Origin: Tomocerus qinae
Taxonomy: Eukaryota; Arthropoda; Collembola; Entomobryomorpha; Tomoceridae
DNA: 64,000 bases
NCBI GenBank assembly: GCA_020055645.1
Contig: CM034546.1
Location: forward strand, 127,865,875 to 127,929,874
Reading direction: 5' to 3'
Below, piece by piece: positions 25,190-36,200 of the stretch. Below the pieces are notes generated by a model. It did not search any database, had not been told where the DNA came from, and saw only the letters and a program-made list of their open reading frames with translations. Numbering within the stretch: position 1 is the stretch's first letter; each line of letters begins with the position of its first letter. Position numbers and translations under genes: made by a program.

Positions 25190-26060
25190 CCATGTTATTT
25201 GATTTAATTTTAATAAATTAGTACTAACCTATCTGGTGGATATGGAAATTTCATACCGTTGAAAAATATTAATGAAAGTATGAAGATTATGTGGGTATTT
25301 TGTCTGAAGAAGAAAACTCGTTTATAAATAGCAACTATATTATCGCTTGACAAGGAATGTTATTAAATATCCTTGGTTGGGAAGCAATATTCCATATTAT
25401 GCATTGGTTAGCTCATCCATGGACCAAAGTAATGGTCACGTTCGAAGCAAATGTTGTTTACAAACATAAAATAACCCCATACAATAAGTAGTTCCCACGC
25501 GAAATTGACTGAAACAGTACTTGTAGCAACAAGTATTGCTTTAGTTAGTTTTTTTAGTTCCCTCGTCTCTTGTTTACAGTATCGGCAGTTATCAAATGAA
25601 TTCCGTTTTATGATTTGTAAACAAATGTAGATTGTTCTTGAAGATAGATATAGATATTTATTCAGCAATTGCTTATCCTGTGAGCAAATGAGTCTGGCGT
25701 TGAGTATATCAGTTGGATAATTTACAGAAGCCTAACAATGGCCAACCGAAAATTGCATGCATGTGCGCATGGCGTTCTAAAGTCATTCATATTCCTTGTA
25801 TTATGTGTAATGTTTGTTTTTTATCTTCCCGTACAAAACAAAGATTCGTTGTTGTAAAAGAGTAAATTATGTGATGTTTGGAACTCATTTGTTATTAGGC
25901 ACAACATAAGATAAGCAAATGCTGAGTAATTACCATTTGTTTACAGAACTGATCAAAGGATTGTTCCTTCGGTAGATATCAAAAAACATACATACAACTG
26001 TCACGTTTTCACATTTGTAAACAAATGTATATTGGGCATTTTCTTATCTTAAGTCTGTCT
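25190..26060 (+). repeat. Dispersed repeat E, outer copy, plus a related inverted fragment
   Basis: 25190-25735 is a direct copy of 20195-20760. 25890-26060 contains ACATAAGATAAGCAAATGC and, reversed, TTCTTATCTTAAG with TTTGTAAACAAATG in between; it resembles 5570-5880 in reverse. The whole stretch has no gene. Confidence 0.65.
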
Positions 26061-26271
26061 TTCTGGTCTGGCAAAATAATAAAGACGACGCTTAAGTATT
26101 CACAGAACTGGAAATATTGAGATATTTTTATTCTTAGTCTTATAATATAAGGTTTATTTATAAATGCTATAGATTAATAGAATGTAAGCAAGTCCTACTA
26201 TACATATACATGACATTAGAATTTTAAATCTTAATTACTGATTTATTTTTCGTGGCTGGCTGTGAGCTGCA

Positions 26272-26330
26272 GATTTTCAATAACGATTTATTCACAGCAA
26301 TAAGCTGTGAATAAATCGTTATTGAAAATC
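26272..26330. repeat. Perfect 27-bp inverted repeat with 5-base loop
   Basis: Arms start GATTTTCAATAACGATTT and end TTCACAGC, followed by the loop AATAA and an exact reverse complement. A transcript of either strand would fold into a 27-bp perfect stem. It sits about 280 bp beyond the end of the minus-strand zinc-finger exon, so it could lie in the 3-prime UTR of that gene. Confidence 0.9.
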
Positions 26331-26612
26331 AATTCACCACCCACCAAGCTAATTGGGTGGCCTATTCATTCCTATCCAGTTACAATTTCTTTGCAGCTTA
26401 CAGCTTCGCCAGCAACGAACAATAAATCAATTAATAGGATTAAAAGTTAGTTGGAAAACTAAAGGAATAGGATAATGACATGGTAACATGGACTTCATCT
26501 AACATATTCCATTAGGCCACAAATTAAGCTTGCAGCTGTTCAAATTCTTAAAAAATATTCAAAAAATTATATTTGATATTTATATTTATGATTGGTTAAT
26601 GATCTTGATTTT

Positions 26613-26849
26613 TTATGGTAACTGGTTTAACTTTTGCACTAGATTTTGCAAGACAATAGTTTTTCGATCAATTTTATGCATTCTTTCCAAATGGTTTATA
26701 ATTCTCTGTGGGACGTTGGCCGTATATTTGCAAATCTTGGACTTGTATTTATGTATGGGACAAAAAGGTATGAGATTTTGATTTGCATGATCGCACTCAC
26801 CACAGTACGTGCGTGAGCTTGTGCAATCCAAATTTTTATTCTGGGTTGC
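26613..26849 (-). CDS. C5HC2-like zinc-finger exon, probably the last exon of the JmjC gene
   Basis: After an acceptor (ATTATTATTCCAG) the frame encodes 78 residues to TAA at 26613: NKNLDCTSSRTYCGEC, then NLIPFCPIHKYKSKIC, then a helical tail (VPQRIINHLERMHKID). The spacing C-x(6)-C-x2-C ... C-x2-H-x(5)-C resembles the C5HC2 zinc finger that follows the JmjC domain in KDM5 and JARID2 proteins. It lies on the same strand and downstream of the JmjC exons and array C. It reads in phase 0, whereas array C exons end in phase 1, so an intervening exon is needed. A candidate near 27229 (after TTATTTTTCAG, reading GQETDRIDMKLYQTS) does not join cleanly. A reading with an upstream hydrophobic start resembling a signal peptide is also open but less likely. 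Confidence 0.5.
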   Translation of the reverse strand, partial: ATQNKNLDCTSSRTYCGECDHANQNLIPFCPIHKYKSKICKYTANVPQRIINHLERMHKIDRKTIVLQNLVQKLNQLP

Positions 26850-27449
26850 CTGGAATAATAATAATAAACAAATTAAAATTTTAATAGAATTGCCTATACT
26901 ATTTAAAGTCACCCTTTACACTAACTTTTCGGGAAACATGGACAAATTAGATGTAGAAATACGTGATCTCTAAAATCGTAGAAAATCCTGGGATAATAAT
27001 GCAAATCTGCAAATTTCAGATTTTGAGATATTGTAATTTTTGTACCACTTGCGAAACTACATTTCGAGTTTAGAGATGAATAAAATGAACCACAGAGCTG
27101 CAGTTAAAAAATTATCTATAGTTTGATACATACATACAAGCATTGATACATATCAACATTTTCATGTAACAGAAGCAACCCTACTGGTTTGATATAATTT
27201 CATGTCAATTCGGTCGGTTTCTTGTCCCTGAAAAATAATTAAAAGGTTAATGGCTGACTCTGTACTATCGTTATTAATTAGTCATTATGGAATTATTTAA
27301 AAAGTCCATGCAAATACTGAAATGGTACATGGACAATTAAAAATTTAATCTCAGACTTAGATAAAGCAATAAATTTACAGACCTATCTATGTCTCTATGT
27401 ATGTCCGGTAGATGAGCCTAGTAAACAACTGTAAACAACACTAGCCACT

Positions 27450-30400
27450 AAATAACCATTATTTATCTGAGATTCTTACCAACTGCATTGGAATTCAAAG
27501 TAACTGCATTCTCTTCCAATTTATCCTCCGATACTCCAGCTGTAATTATTATAAAATCATAAATTTCATTCCAACTGCAACAAAATTCTATTTTCAAATC
27601 TGCAAACAACACTAGTCTTTAAATAACAATTATTTATCTAAGATTCTTACCAACTCCATTGGAATTTAAATTAACTGCATGCTCTTCCAATTTATCCTCC
27701 GATACTCCAGCTGTAATTATTATAAAAACATAAATTACATTCCAACTGCAACAAAATTCTATTTCCGAATCTGCAAACAACACTAGTCATTAAATAACAA
27801 TTATTTATCTGAGATTCTTACCAACTCCATTGGAATTTAAAGTAACTGCATGCTCTTCCAATTTATCCTCCGATACTCCAGCTGTAATTATTATAAAAAC
27901 ATAAATTACATTCCAACTGCAACAAAATTCTATATCCGAATCTGCAAACAACACTAGTCATTAAATAACCGTTATTTATCTGAGATTCTTACCAACTGCA
28001 TTGGAATTCAAACTAACTGCATTCTCTTCCAATTTATCTTCCGATACTCCAGCTGTAATTATTATAAAAATCATAAATTACATTCCAACTGCAACAAAAT
28101 TCTATTTTCAAATCTGCAAACAACACTAGTCTTTAAATAACGATTATTTATCTGAGATTCTTACCAACTGCATTGGAATTCAAACTAACTGCATTCTCTT
28201 CCAATTTATCTTCCGATACTCCAGCTGTAATTATTATAAAATCATAAATTACATTCCAACTGCAACAAAATTCTATTTTCAAATCAGGAAACAACACTAG
28301 TCTTTAAATAACGATTATTTATCTGAGATTCTTACCAACTGCATTGGAATTTAAAGTAACTGCATGCTCTTCCAATTTATCCTCCGATACTCCAGCTGTA
28401 ATTATTATAAAAACATAAATTACATTTCAACTGCAAAAAAAATTTTTTTTCAAATCTGCAAGCAACACTAGTCTTTAAATGACAATTATTTATCTGAGAT
28501 TCTTACCAACTGCATTGGAATTCAAAGTAACTGCATTCTCTGCCAATTTATCTTCCGATACTCCAGCTGTAATTATTATAAAATCATAAATTACATTTCA
28601 ACTGCAAAAAAATTCTATTTTCAAATCGGCAAACAACACTAGTCTTTAAATAACAATTATTTATCTGAGATTCTTACCAACTCCATTGGAATTTAAAGTA
28701 ACTGCATTCTCTGCCAATTTATCTTCCGATACTCCAGCTGTAATTATTATAAAATCATAAATTACATTTCAACTGCAAAAAAATTCTATTTTCAAATCTG
28801 CAAACAACACTAGTCTTTAAATAACAATTATTTATCTAAGATTCTTACCAACTCCATTGGAATTTAAATTAACTGCATGCTCTTCCAATTTATCCTCCGA
28901 TACTCCAGCTGTAATTATTATAAAAACATAAATTACATTCCAACTGCAACAAAATTCTATTTCCGAATCTGCAAACAACACTAGTCATTAAATAACAATT
29001 ATTTATCTGAGATTCTTACCAACTCCATTGGAATTTAAAGTAACTGCATGCTCTTCCAATTTATCCTCCGATACTCCAGCTGTAATTATTATAAAAACAT
29101 AAATTACATTCCAACTGCAACAAAATTCTATATCCGAATCTGCAAACAACACTAGTCATTAAATAACCGTTATTTATCTGAGATTCTTACCAACTGCATT
29201 GGAATTCAAACTAACTGCATTCTCTTCCAATTTATCTTCCGATACTCCAGCTGTAATTATTATAAAATCATAAATTACATTCCAACTGCAACAAAATTCT
29301 ATTTTCAAATCTGCAAACAACACTAGTCTTTAAATAACGATTATTTATCTGAGATTCTTACCAACTGCATTGGAATTCAAACTAACTGCATTCTCTTCCA
29401 ATTTATCTTCCGATACTCCAGCTGTAATTATTATAAAATCATAAATTACATTCCAACTGCAACAAAATTCTATTTTCAAATCAGGAAACAACACTAGTCT
29501 TTAAATAACGATTATTTATCTGAGATTCTTACCAACTGCATTGGAATTTAAAGTAACTGCATGCTCTTCCAATTTATCCTCCGATACTCCAGCTGTAATT
29601 ATTATAAAAACATAAATTACATTTCAACTGCAAAAAAAATTTTTTTTCAAATCTGCAAGCAACACTAGTCTTTAAATGACAATTATTTATCTGAGATTCT
29701 TACCAACTGCATTGGAATTCAAAGTAACTGCATTCTCTGCCAATTTATCTTCCGATACTCCAGCTGTAATTATTATAAAATCATAAATTACATTTCAACT
29801 GCAAAAAAATTCTATTTTCAAATCGGCAAACAACACTAGTCTTTAAATAACAATTATTTATCTGAGATTCTTACCAACTCCATTGGAATTTAAAGTAACT
29901 GCATTCTCTGCCAATTTATCTTCCGATACTCCAGCTGTAATTATTATAAAATCATAAATTACATTTCAAGTGCAAAAAAATTCTATTTTCAAATCTGCAA
30001 ACAAAACTAGTCTTTAAATAACAATTATTTATCTGAGATTCTTACCAACTCCATTGGAATTTAAAGTAACTGCATGCTCTTCCAATTTATCCTCCGATAC
30101 TCCAGCTGTAATTATTATAAAAACATAAATTACATTTCAACTGCAAAAAATTCTATTTTCAAATCTGCAAACAAAACTAGTCTTTAAATAACAATTATTT
30201 ATCTGAGATTCTTACCAACTCCATTGGAATTTAAAGTAACTGCATGCTCTTCCAATTTATCCTCCGATACTCCAGCTGTAATTATTATAAAAACATAAAT
30301 TACATTTCAACTGCAAAAAAATTCTATTTTCAAATCTGCAAACCACACTAGTCTTTAAATAACAATTATTTATCTGAGATTCTTACCAACTCCATTGGAA

Positions 30401-31400
30401 TTTAAAGTAACTGCATGCTCTTCCAATTTATCCTCCGATACTCCAGCTGTAATTATTATAAAAACATAAATTACATTTCAACTGCAAAAAAATTCTATTT
30501 TCAAATCTGCAAACCACACTAGTCTTTAAATAACAATTATTTATCTGAGATTCTTACCAACTCCATTGGAATTTAAAGTAACTGCATGCTCTTCCAATTT
30601 ATCCTCCGATACTCCAGCTGTAATTATTATAAAAACATAAATTACATTTCAACTGCAAAAAAATTCTATTTTCAAATCTGCAAGCAACACTAGTCTTTAA
30701 ATAACAATTATTTATCTGAGATTCTTACCAACTGCATTGGAATTCAAAGTAACTGAATTCTCTCCCAATTTATCCTCCGATACTCCAGCTGTAATTATTA
30801 TAAAAACATAAATTTCATTCCAACTGCAACAAAATTCTATTTTCAAATCTGCAAACAACACTAGTCTTTAAATAACAATTATTTATCTGAGATTCTTACC
30901 AACTCCATTGGAATTTAAAGTAACTGCATTCTCTGCCAATTTATCTTCCGATACTCCAGCTGTAATTATTATAAAAACATAATTTGCATTTCAACTGCAA
31001 AAAAATTCTACCTTCAAATCTGCAAACAACACTAGACTTTAAAGAACAATTATTTATCTGAGATTCCTACCAACTCCATTGGAATTTAAAGTAACTGCAT
31101 GCTCTCCCAATTTATCTTTCGATACTCCAGCTGTAATTATTATAAAAATATAAATTACATTTCAACTGCAAAAAAATTCTATTTTCAAATCTGCAAACAA
31201 CACTAGTCTTTAAATAACAATTATTTATCTGAGATTCTTACCAACTCCATTGAAATTTAAAGTAACTGCATTCTCTCCCAATTTATCCTCCAATACTCCA
31301 GCTGTAATTATTATAAAATCATAAATTACATTCCAACTTCAACAAAATTCTATTTCCAAATCTGCAAACAACACTAGTCATTAAATAATAACATAAAATC
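27450..31400 (-). repeat. Tandem array C (171-bp units, 23 copies)
   Basis: Units of about 171 bp carrying the 60-nt exon described separately and an intron of about 111 bp with ACTAGTCTTTAAATAACAA and TGCAACAAAATTCTATTT landmarks. The introns vary in A and T run lengths. Seven-unit blocks at about 27600-28795 and 28797-29990 are almost identical, including a rare A8T8 run (about 28434 and 29631) and a CAGGAAACAAC variant, so a recent 1,197-bp duplication occurred. Confidence 0.95.
27480..31301 (-). CDS. Array of 23 tandem 60-nt symmetric exons
   Basis: On the minus strand every unit has the acceptor AATAATTACAG, a 60-nt exon and the donor GTAAGAATC (one unit GTAGGAATC). The first exon in transcript order is 31301-31242, the last 27539-27480. 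Read in phase 1, with the G left by the previous exon, each gives a 20-residue repeat of the type AGVSEDKLEEHAVTLNSNGV; variants have E for G at the third-last position region, N for H, A for E and similar. I found no stop and no indel in any of the 23 exon portions. The exon 31662-31544 just upstream ends in phase 1, so all exons can join in frame in any number, for up to 460 residues. The repeat is acidic, hydrophilic and likely flexible. Whether all copies are spliced in cannot be seen from DNA. Confidence 0.65.
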
Positions 31401-31543
31401 ACTATGGTCGTATAAAATCTGACCGAAGTCAACATTATAACAATTACCTAGTAACAGTTAACATATTTATCCAAAATGGCAAAAAAATGCACACCGAAAA
31501 TAATGTATTATCAAAATCAATCGAAAAACCAAAGGACGAATAC

Positions 31544-33014
31544 CTTGGGCAATTAAGCGTCGCAATTGTTCATTTTCTTCAACGCGTTTTGTATACAATC
31601 TTAAAATTTCGTCATCAACATCATGTTTTAGGTTTTGTACAAACGAGTCGAAGTCCAGTGTTCTAAATTAAGTTCGGCATAAATTATTATTTAAAAGAAT
31701 TGAAAACTAAATGCAACGTTTGAAATTGTAAAAATTACCCCAGTTCACAACATATTTCATATTTTTTGAATTTAGTCAAATTGTCGACATTTGAAAGTAG
31801 AATGTTCTTAGCAACACAAATGGTTTTGTCTAAATTGACAACACTGTGAAAAGCCCCTAGAAATTATTTAATGTATGAATTAATAAATCAATGAAAAATA
31901 ATATTTACAGATCATCGTCATGTTCAAACCTGGTTCAGTGTAGACTATTGTTCCAGGTTTTTGTAAAATCATATGATAATAAGAATAATTCCAATCCAAT
32001 ACGGCCGGAGTTAAGACTGTATTTTTATGATTCAATTCGTGGCGGCATTTGTCATTTAATTGATCGGCTTGAAAAGCAGCATCCAGAATGGGCCTATATT
32101 TTGGATGATGAATTAGCCACAATTTAGTTCCCTGTATACCCAAGTTCACACTCCCGAATTCAGCTTGCTCTAAAGAAATTGAGAAAACAGAAATGGTTCA
32201 TGGTTGTCACAGCAAAAAATTTTTCATGTTAAATGATAACGATCTCTAACTGAGAGCAGGTATAATAAGGATCAGATATCATAGGGAGTAGGCTAAACAA
32301 CTTAGGCTCTAGCTTTCACATCCTCTAGTTTTTATTGAATACAAAACAACATACCAAGATGAAAAGGTGAAAATGTTAATGGCCCTCCCAGTAGATAATA
32401 AGGGTGTACAATTCCTTCCAAGTCGAAAAGTACCCCAGGCTTTGAGGCCGCCATACCAAGAACATCGCTTTTTCCAAAAAAATACTTAAACGGACAGTTC
32501 TCCAGAGCGTGTAAATGTGTCTCTCCAGTCCACTTTTGAACATAGGTAGGTGCCGTGTTAGTGACTGCATTTTCATAGGCTTTTTTAAAGCTGTTTTTCA
32601 AATTTACGTTTTCGATAAACTTTTCACGATTTTCAGACTCTTTTCTAAACCAAACAGGGTCTCATAAAAAATCATTGCAATTCTTAATAAAAGTAAATTT
32701 AGTGTTACTCAACTGTATCATCTCAGACAATAGTACTGAAGATTTCTCTTTACCAACGTAGCGATATATTTCTGCAGGTCGATCATGTCCGACTTTAGGT
32801 GTTACAACTTCCAATTTCTCATTGTACCCTTTCAGATTAACGATGGGGTTAAAGAAAGAAGTTAGACATCGGTTTTCCAATCCAATATCATGTAAAACCA
32901 TGGATCCTGGAAATGGATCGTTCGTCAACTTTTGCTTCTCCAATAAATATTTGTTCAACTCGACTGCCATGTCAGTTGAACTGTCAAAATGTACGGAAAT
33001 CGCTGGTTGAAATC
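31544..33014 (-). pseudogene. JmjC-domain protein (KDM5/JARID2-like), one in-frame stop
   Basis: JmjC proteins are Fe(II)/2-oxoglutarate oxygenases, many of them histone demethylases. Exons: 33014-32355, 32169-31930, 31856-31739, 31662-31544; all phases fit. Exon junction 1-2 builds FSPFHLEQAEFGSVNLGIQGTKLW in two parts: the iron-binding H-x-E (HLE), the SVN and the K of TKLW that usually contact 2-oxoglutarate. Junction 2-3 builds TEPGAFHSVVN with the third iron ligand His. The catalytic set is therefore complete. Exon 4 is charged and coiled-coil-like (LRLYTKRVEENEQLRRL) and ends in phase 1, leading into the 23-exon array. Exon 1 has a single in-frame TGA at 32664-32662 between KNCNDFL and DPVWFRKESENREKF. 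Upstream, a 41-nt exon (33093-33053) does not match in phase. So the gene is damaged, polymorphic or misread at one base, and its true start is not found. Confidence 0.75.
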
Positions 33015-33052
33015 CTTGAAAACAATCCTATTATCATGTTTACGATTATTAC

Positions 33053-33093
33053 CTTTTCTTTGTCTTTTCCCATTTCATCAACTGATCCTCCAG
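33053..33093 (-). CDS. Putative short upstream exon of the JmjC gene
   Basis: 41 nt between an acceptor (AATAATTACAG) and a donor (GTAATAATCG), encoding GGSVDEMGKDKEK after one borrowed base. Acceptor, flanking intron and the first codons (CTGGAG) resemble an array C unit, so it is a relative of those exons. Its phases (1 in, 0 out) do not fit the next exon at 33014 (needs 1), so use is unproven. An identical copy lies at 878-918 on the plus strand. Confidence 0.35.
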
Positions 33094-33239
33094 CTGTAAT
33101 TATTAATATTAAGTTAAAAATTACATTAAAACTTGCAACAAAATTCTATTAACAAATTTGTGGACAACACTAGCCATTAAATAACCACTCAAGATCGTTC
33201 TTCACAGTCCTAAACCCTAAACACGAATGGTCATACCCA

Positions 33240-36200
33240 AAATGATTTCATAATTCATACCTCTCAAACCAGCTTTGCCTAACAGCTGTATCATATCCAC
33301 AAATGTCGAGGACATGTGTGACCTCTATTTAAAAATTTAATACCTTGTCCGCACTAGAGAGCGTTCACTACAAAAGTCATAAAACCTTAACACCACTTTT
33401 CATGCCCAAATTTATTTCATAATTCATACCTCTTAAACTAGCTTTCCCTAACAGCTGTATTGTATCCACAAATGTCGAGGACATGTGTGACCTCTATCTA
33501 AAAATGTAATATCTTGTCGCACTAGAGAGCGTTCTCTACAAAAGTCATAAAACCTTAACACTAGTTTTCATACCCAAATTTTATTTTATAATTCACATCT
33601 CCTAAACTAGTTTCCCTAACAGCTGTAATGTATCCACAAATTTCGAGGACATGTATGACCTTTATTTAAAAATTTAATACCTTGTCGCACTAGAGAGCGT
33701 TCACTACAAAAGTCATAAAACCTTAACACCACTTTTCATGCCCAAATTTATTTCATAATTCATACCTCTTAAACTAGCTTTCCCTAACAGCTGTATTGTA
33801 TCCACAAATGTCGAGGACATGTGTGACCTCTATCTAAAAATGTAATATCTTGTCGCACTAGAGAGCGTTCTCTACAAAAGTCATAAAACCTTAACACTAG
33901 TTTTCATACCCAAATTTATTTCATAATTCACATCTCCTAAAATAGCTTTCCCTAACAGCTGTATTGTATCCACAAATGTCGAGGACATGTCTGACCTTTA
34001 TTTAAAAATTTAATACCTTGTCGCACTAGAGAGCGTTCTTTACAAAAGGCATAAAACCTTAACACTGGTTTTCATACCCAAATTTATTTCATAATTCATA
34101 TCTCATAAACTAGCTTTCCCTAACAGCTGTATTGTATCCACATATGTCGAGGACATGTGTGACCTCTATTTAAAAATTTAATACCTTGTCGCACTAGAGA
34201 GCGTTCACTACAAAATACATAAAACCTTAACACCAGTTTTCATGCCCAAATTTATTTTATAATTCATATGTCCTAAATTAGCTTTCCCTAACAGCTGTAT
34301 TGTATCCACATATGTCGAGGACATGTGTGACCTCTATTTAAAAATGTAATACCTTGTCGCACTAGAGAGCGTTCACTACAAAAGTCATAAAACCTTAACA
34401 CCAGTTTTCATACCCAAATTTATTTCATAATTCATACCTCTTAAACTAGCTTTCCCTAACAGCTGTATTGTATCCACATATGTCGAGAACATGTGTGACC
34501 TCTATTTAAAAATTTAATACCTTGTCGCACTAGAGAGCGTTCACTACAAAAGTCATAAAACCTTAACACCAGTTTTCATGCCCAAATTTATTTCATAATC
34601 CATATGTCCTATACTAGCTTTCCCTAACAGCTGTATTGTATCCACAAATGTCGAGGACATGTGTGACCTCTATCTAAAAATGTAATATCTTGTCGCACTA
34701 GAGAGCGTTCTCTACAAAAGTCATAAAACCTTAACACTAGTTTTCATACCCAAATTTATTTCATAATTCATATCTCCTAAACTAGCTTTCCCTAACAGCT
34801 GTATTGTATCCACTAATGTCGAGGACATGTGTGACCTTTATTTAAAAATTTAATACGTTGTCGCACTAGAGAGCGTTCACTACAAAAGTCATAAAACCTT
34901 AACACCAGTTTTCATACCCAAATTTATTACATTATTCATATCTCCTAAACTAGCTTTCCCTAACAGCTGTTTCATATCCACAAATGTCGAGGACATGTGT
35001 GACCTCTATTTAAAAATGTAATACCTTGTCGCACTAGAGAGCGTTCACTACAAAAGTCATAAAACCTTAACACCAGTTTTCATGCCCAAATTTAATTCAT
35101 AATCCATATGTCCTATACTAGCTTTCCCTAACAGCTGTATTGTATCCACAAATGTCGAGGACATGTGTGACCTCTATTTAAAAATTTAATACCTTGTCGC
35201 ACTATAGAGCGTTCACTACAAAAGTCATAAAACCTTAACACCAGTTTTCATGCCCAAATTTATTTCATAATTCATATGTCCTAAACTAGCTTTCCCTAAC
35301 AGCTGTATCATATCCACAAATGTCGAGGGACATGTGTGACCTCTATTTAAAAATGTAATACCTTGTCGCACTAGAGAGGGTTCCCTACAAAAGTCTGAAA
35401 ACCTAAACACTAGTTTTCATACCCAAATTTATTTCATAATTCATACCTCTTAAACTAGCTTTCCCTAACAGCTGTATTGTATCTACAAATGTCGACGACA
35501 TGTGTGACCTTTATTTAAAAATTTAATACCTTGTCGCACTAGAGAGCGTTCACTACAAAAGTCATAAAACCTTAACACCAGTTTTCATACCCAAATTTGT
35601 TTCATAATTCATATCTCCTAAACTAGCTTTCCCTAACAGCTGTATTGTATCCACTAATGTCGAGGACATGTCTGACCTTTATTTAAAAATTTAATACCTT
35701 GTCGCACTAGAGAGCGTTCACTACAAAAGTCATAAAACCTTAACACCAGTTTTCATACCCAAATTTATTACATTATTCATATCTCCTATACTAGCTTTCC
35801 CTAACAGCTGTTTCATATCCACAAATGTCGAGGACATGTGTGACCTCTATTTAAAAATTTAATACCTTGTCGCACTAGAGAGCGTTCACTACAAAATACA
35901 TAAAACCTTAACATTAGTTTTCAAACCCAAATTTATTTCATAATTCATACCTCTTAAACTAGCTTTCCCTAACAGCTGTATTGTATCCACATATGTCGTG
36001 GACATGTGTGACCTCTATTAAAATATTTAATACTAGTCGCACTAGAGAGCGTTCACTACAAAATACATAAAACCTTAACACCAGTTTTCATGCCCAAATT
36101 TAATTCATAATCCATATGTCCTATACTAGCTTTCCCTAACAGCTGTATTGTATCCACAAATGTCGAGGACATGTGTGACCTCTATTTAAAAATTTAATAC

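Noticed and set aside
26613-26912. Secreted cysteine-rich peptide with signal sequence (SIKILICLLLLFQATQ)
   Set aside because: The hydrophobic part coincides with an AT-rich intron end and a strong acceptor (TTATTCCAG). A zinc-finger exon after the JmjC gene explains the cysteines better.
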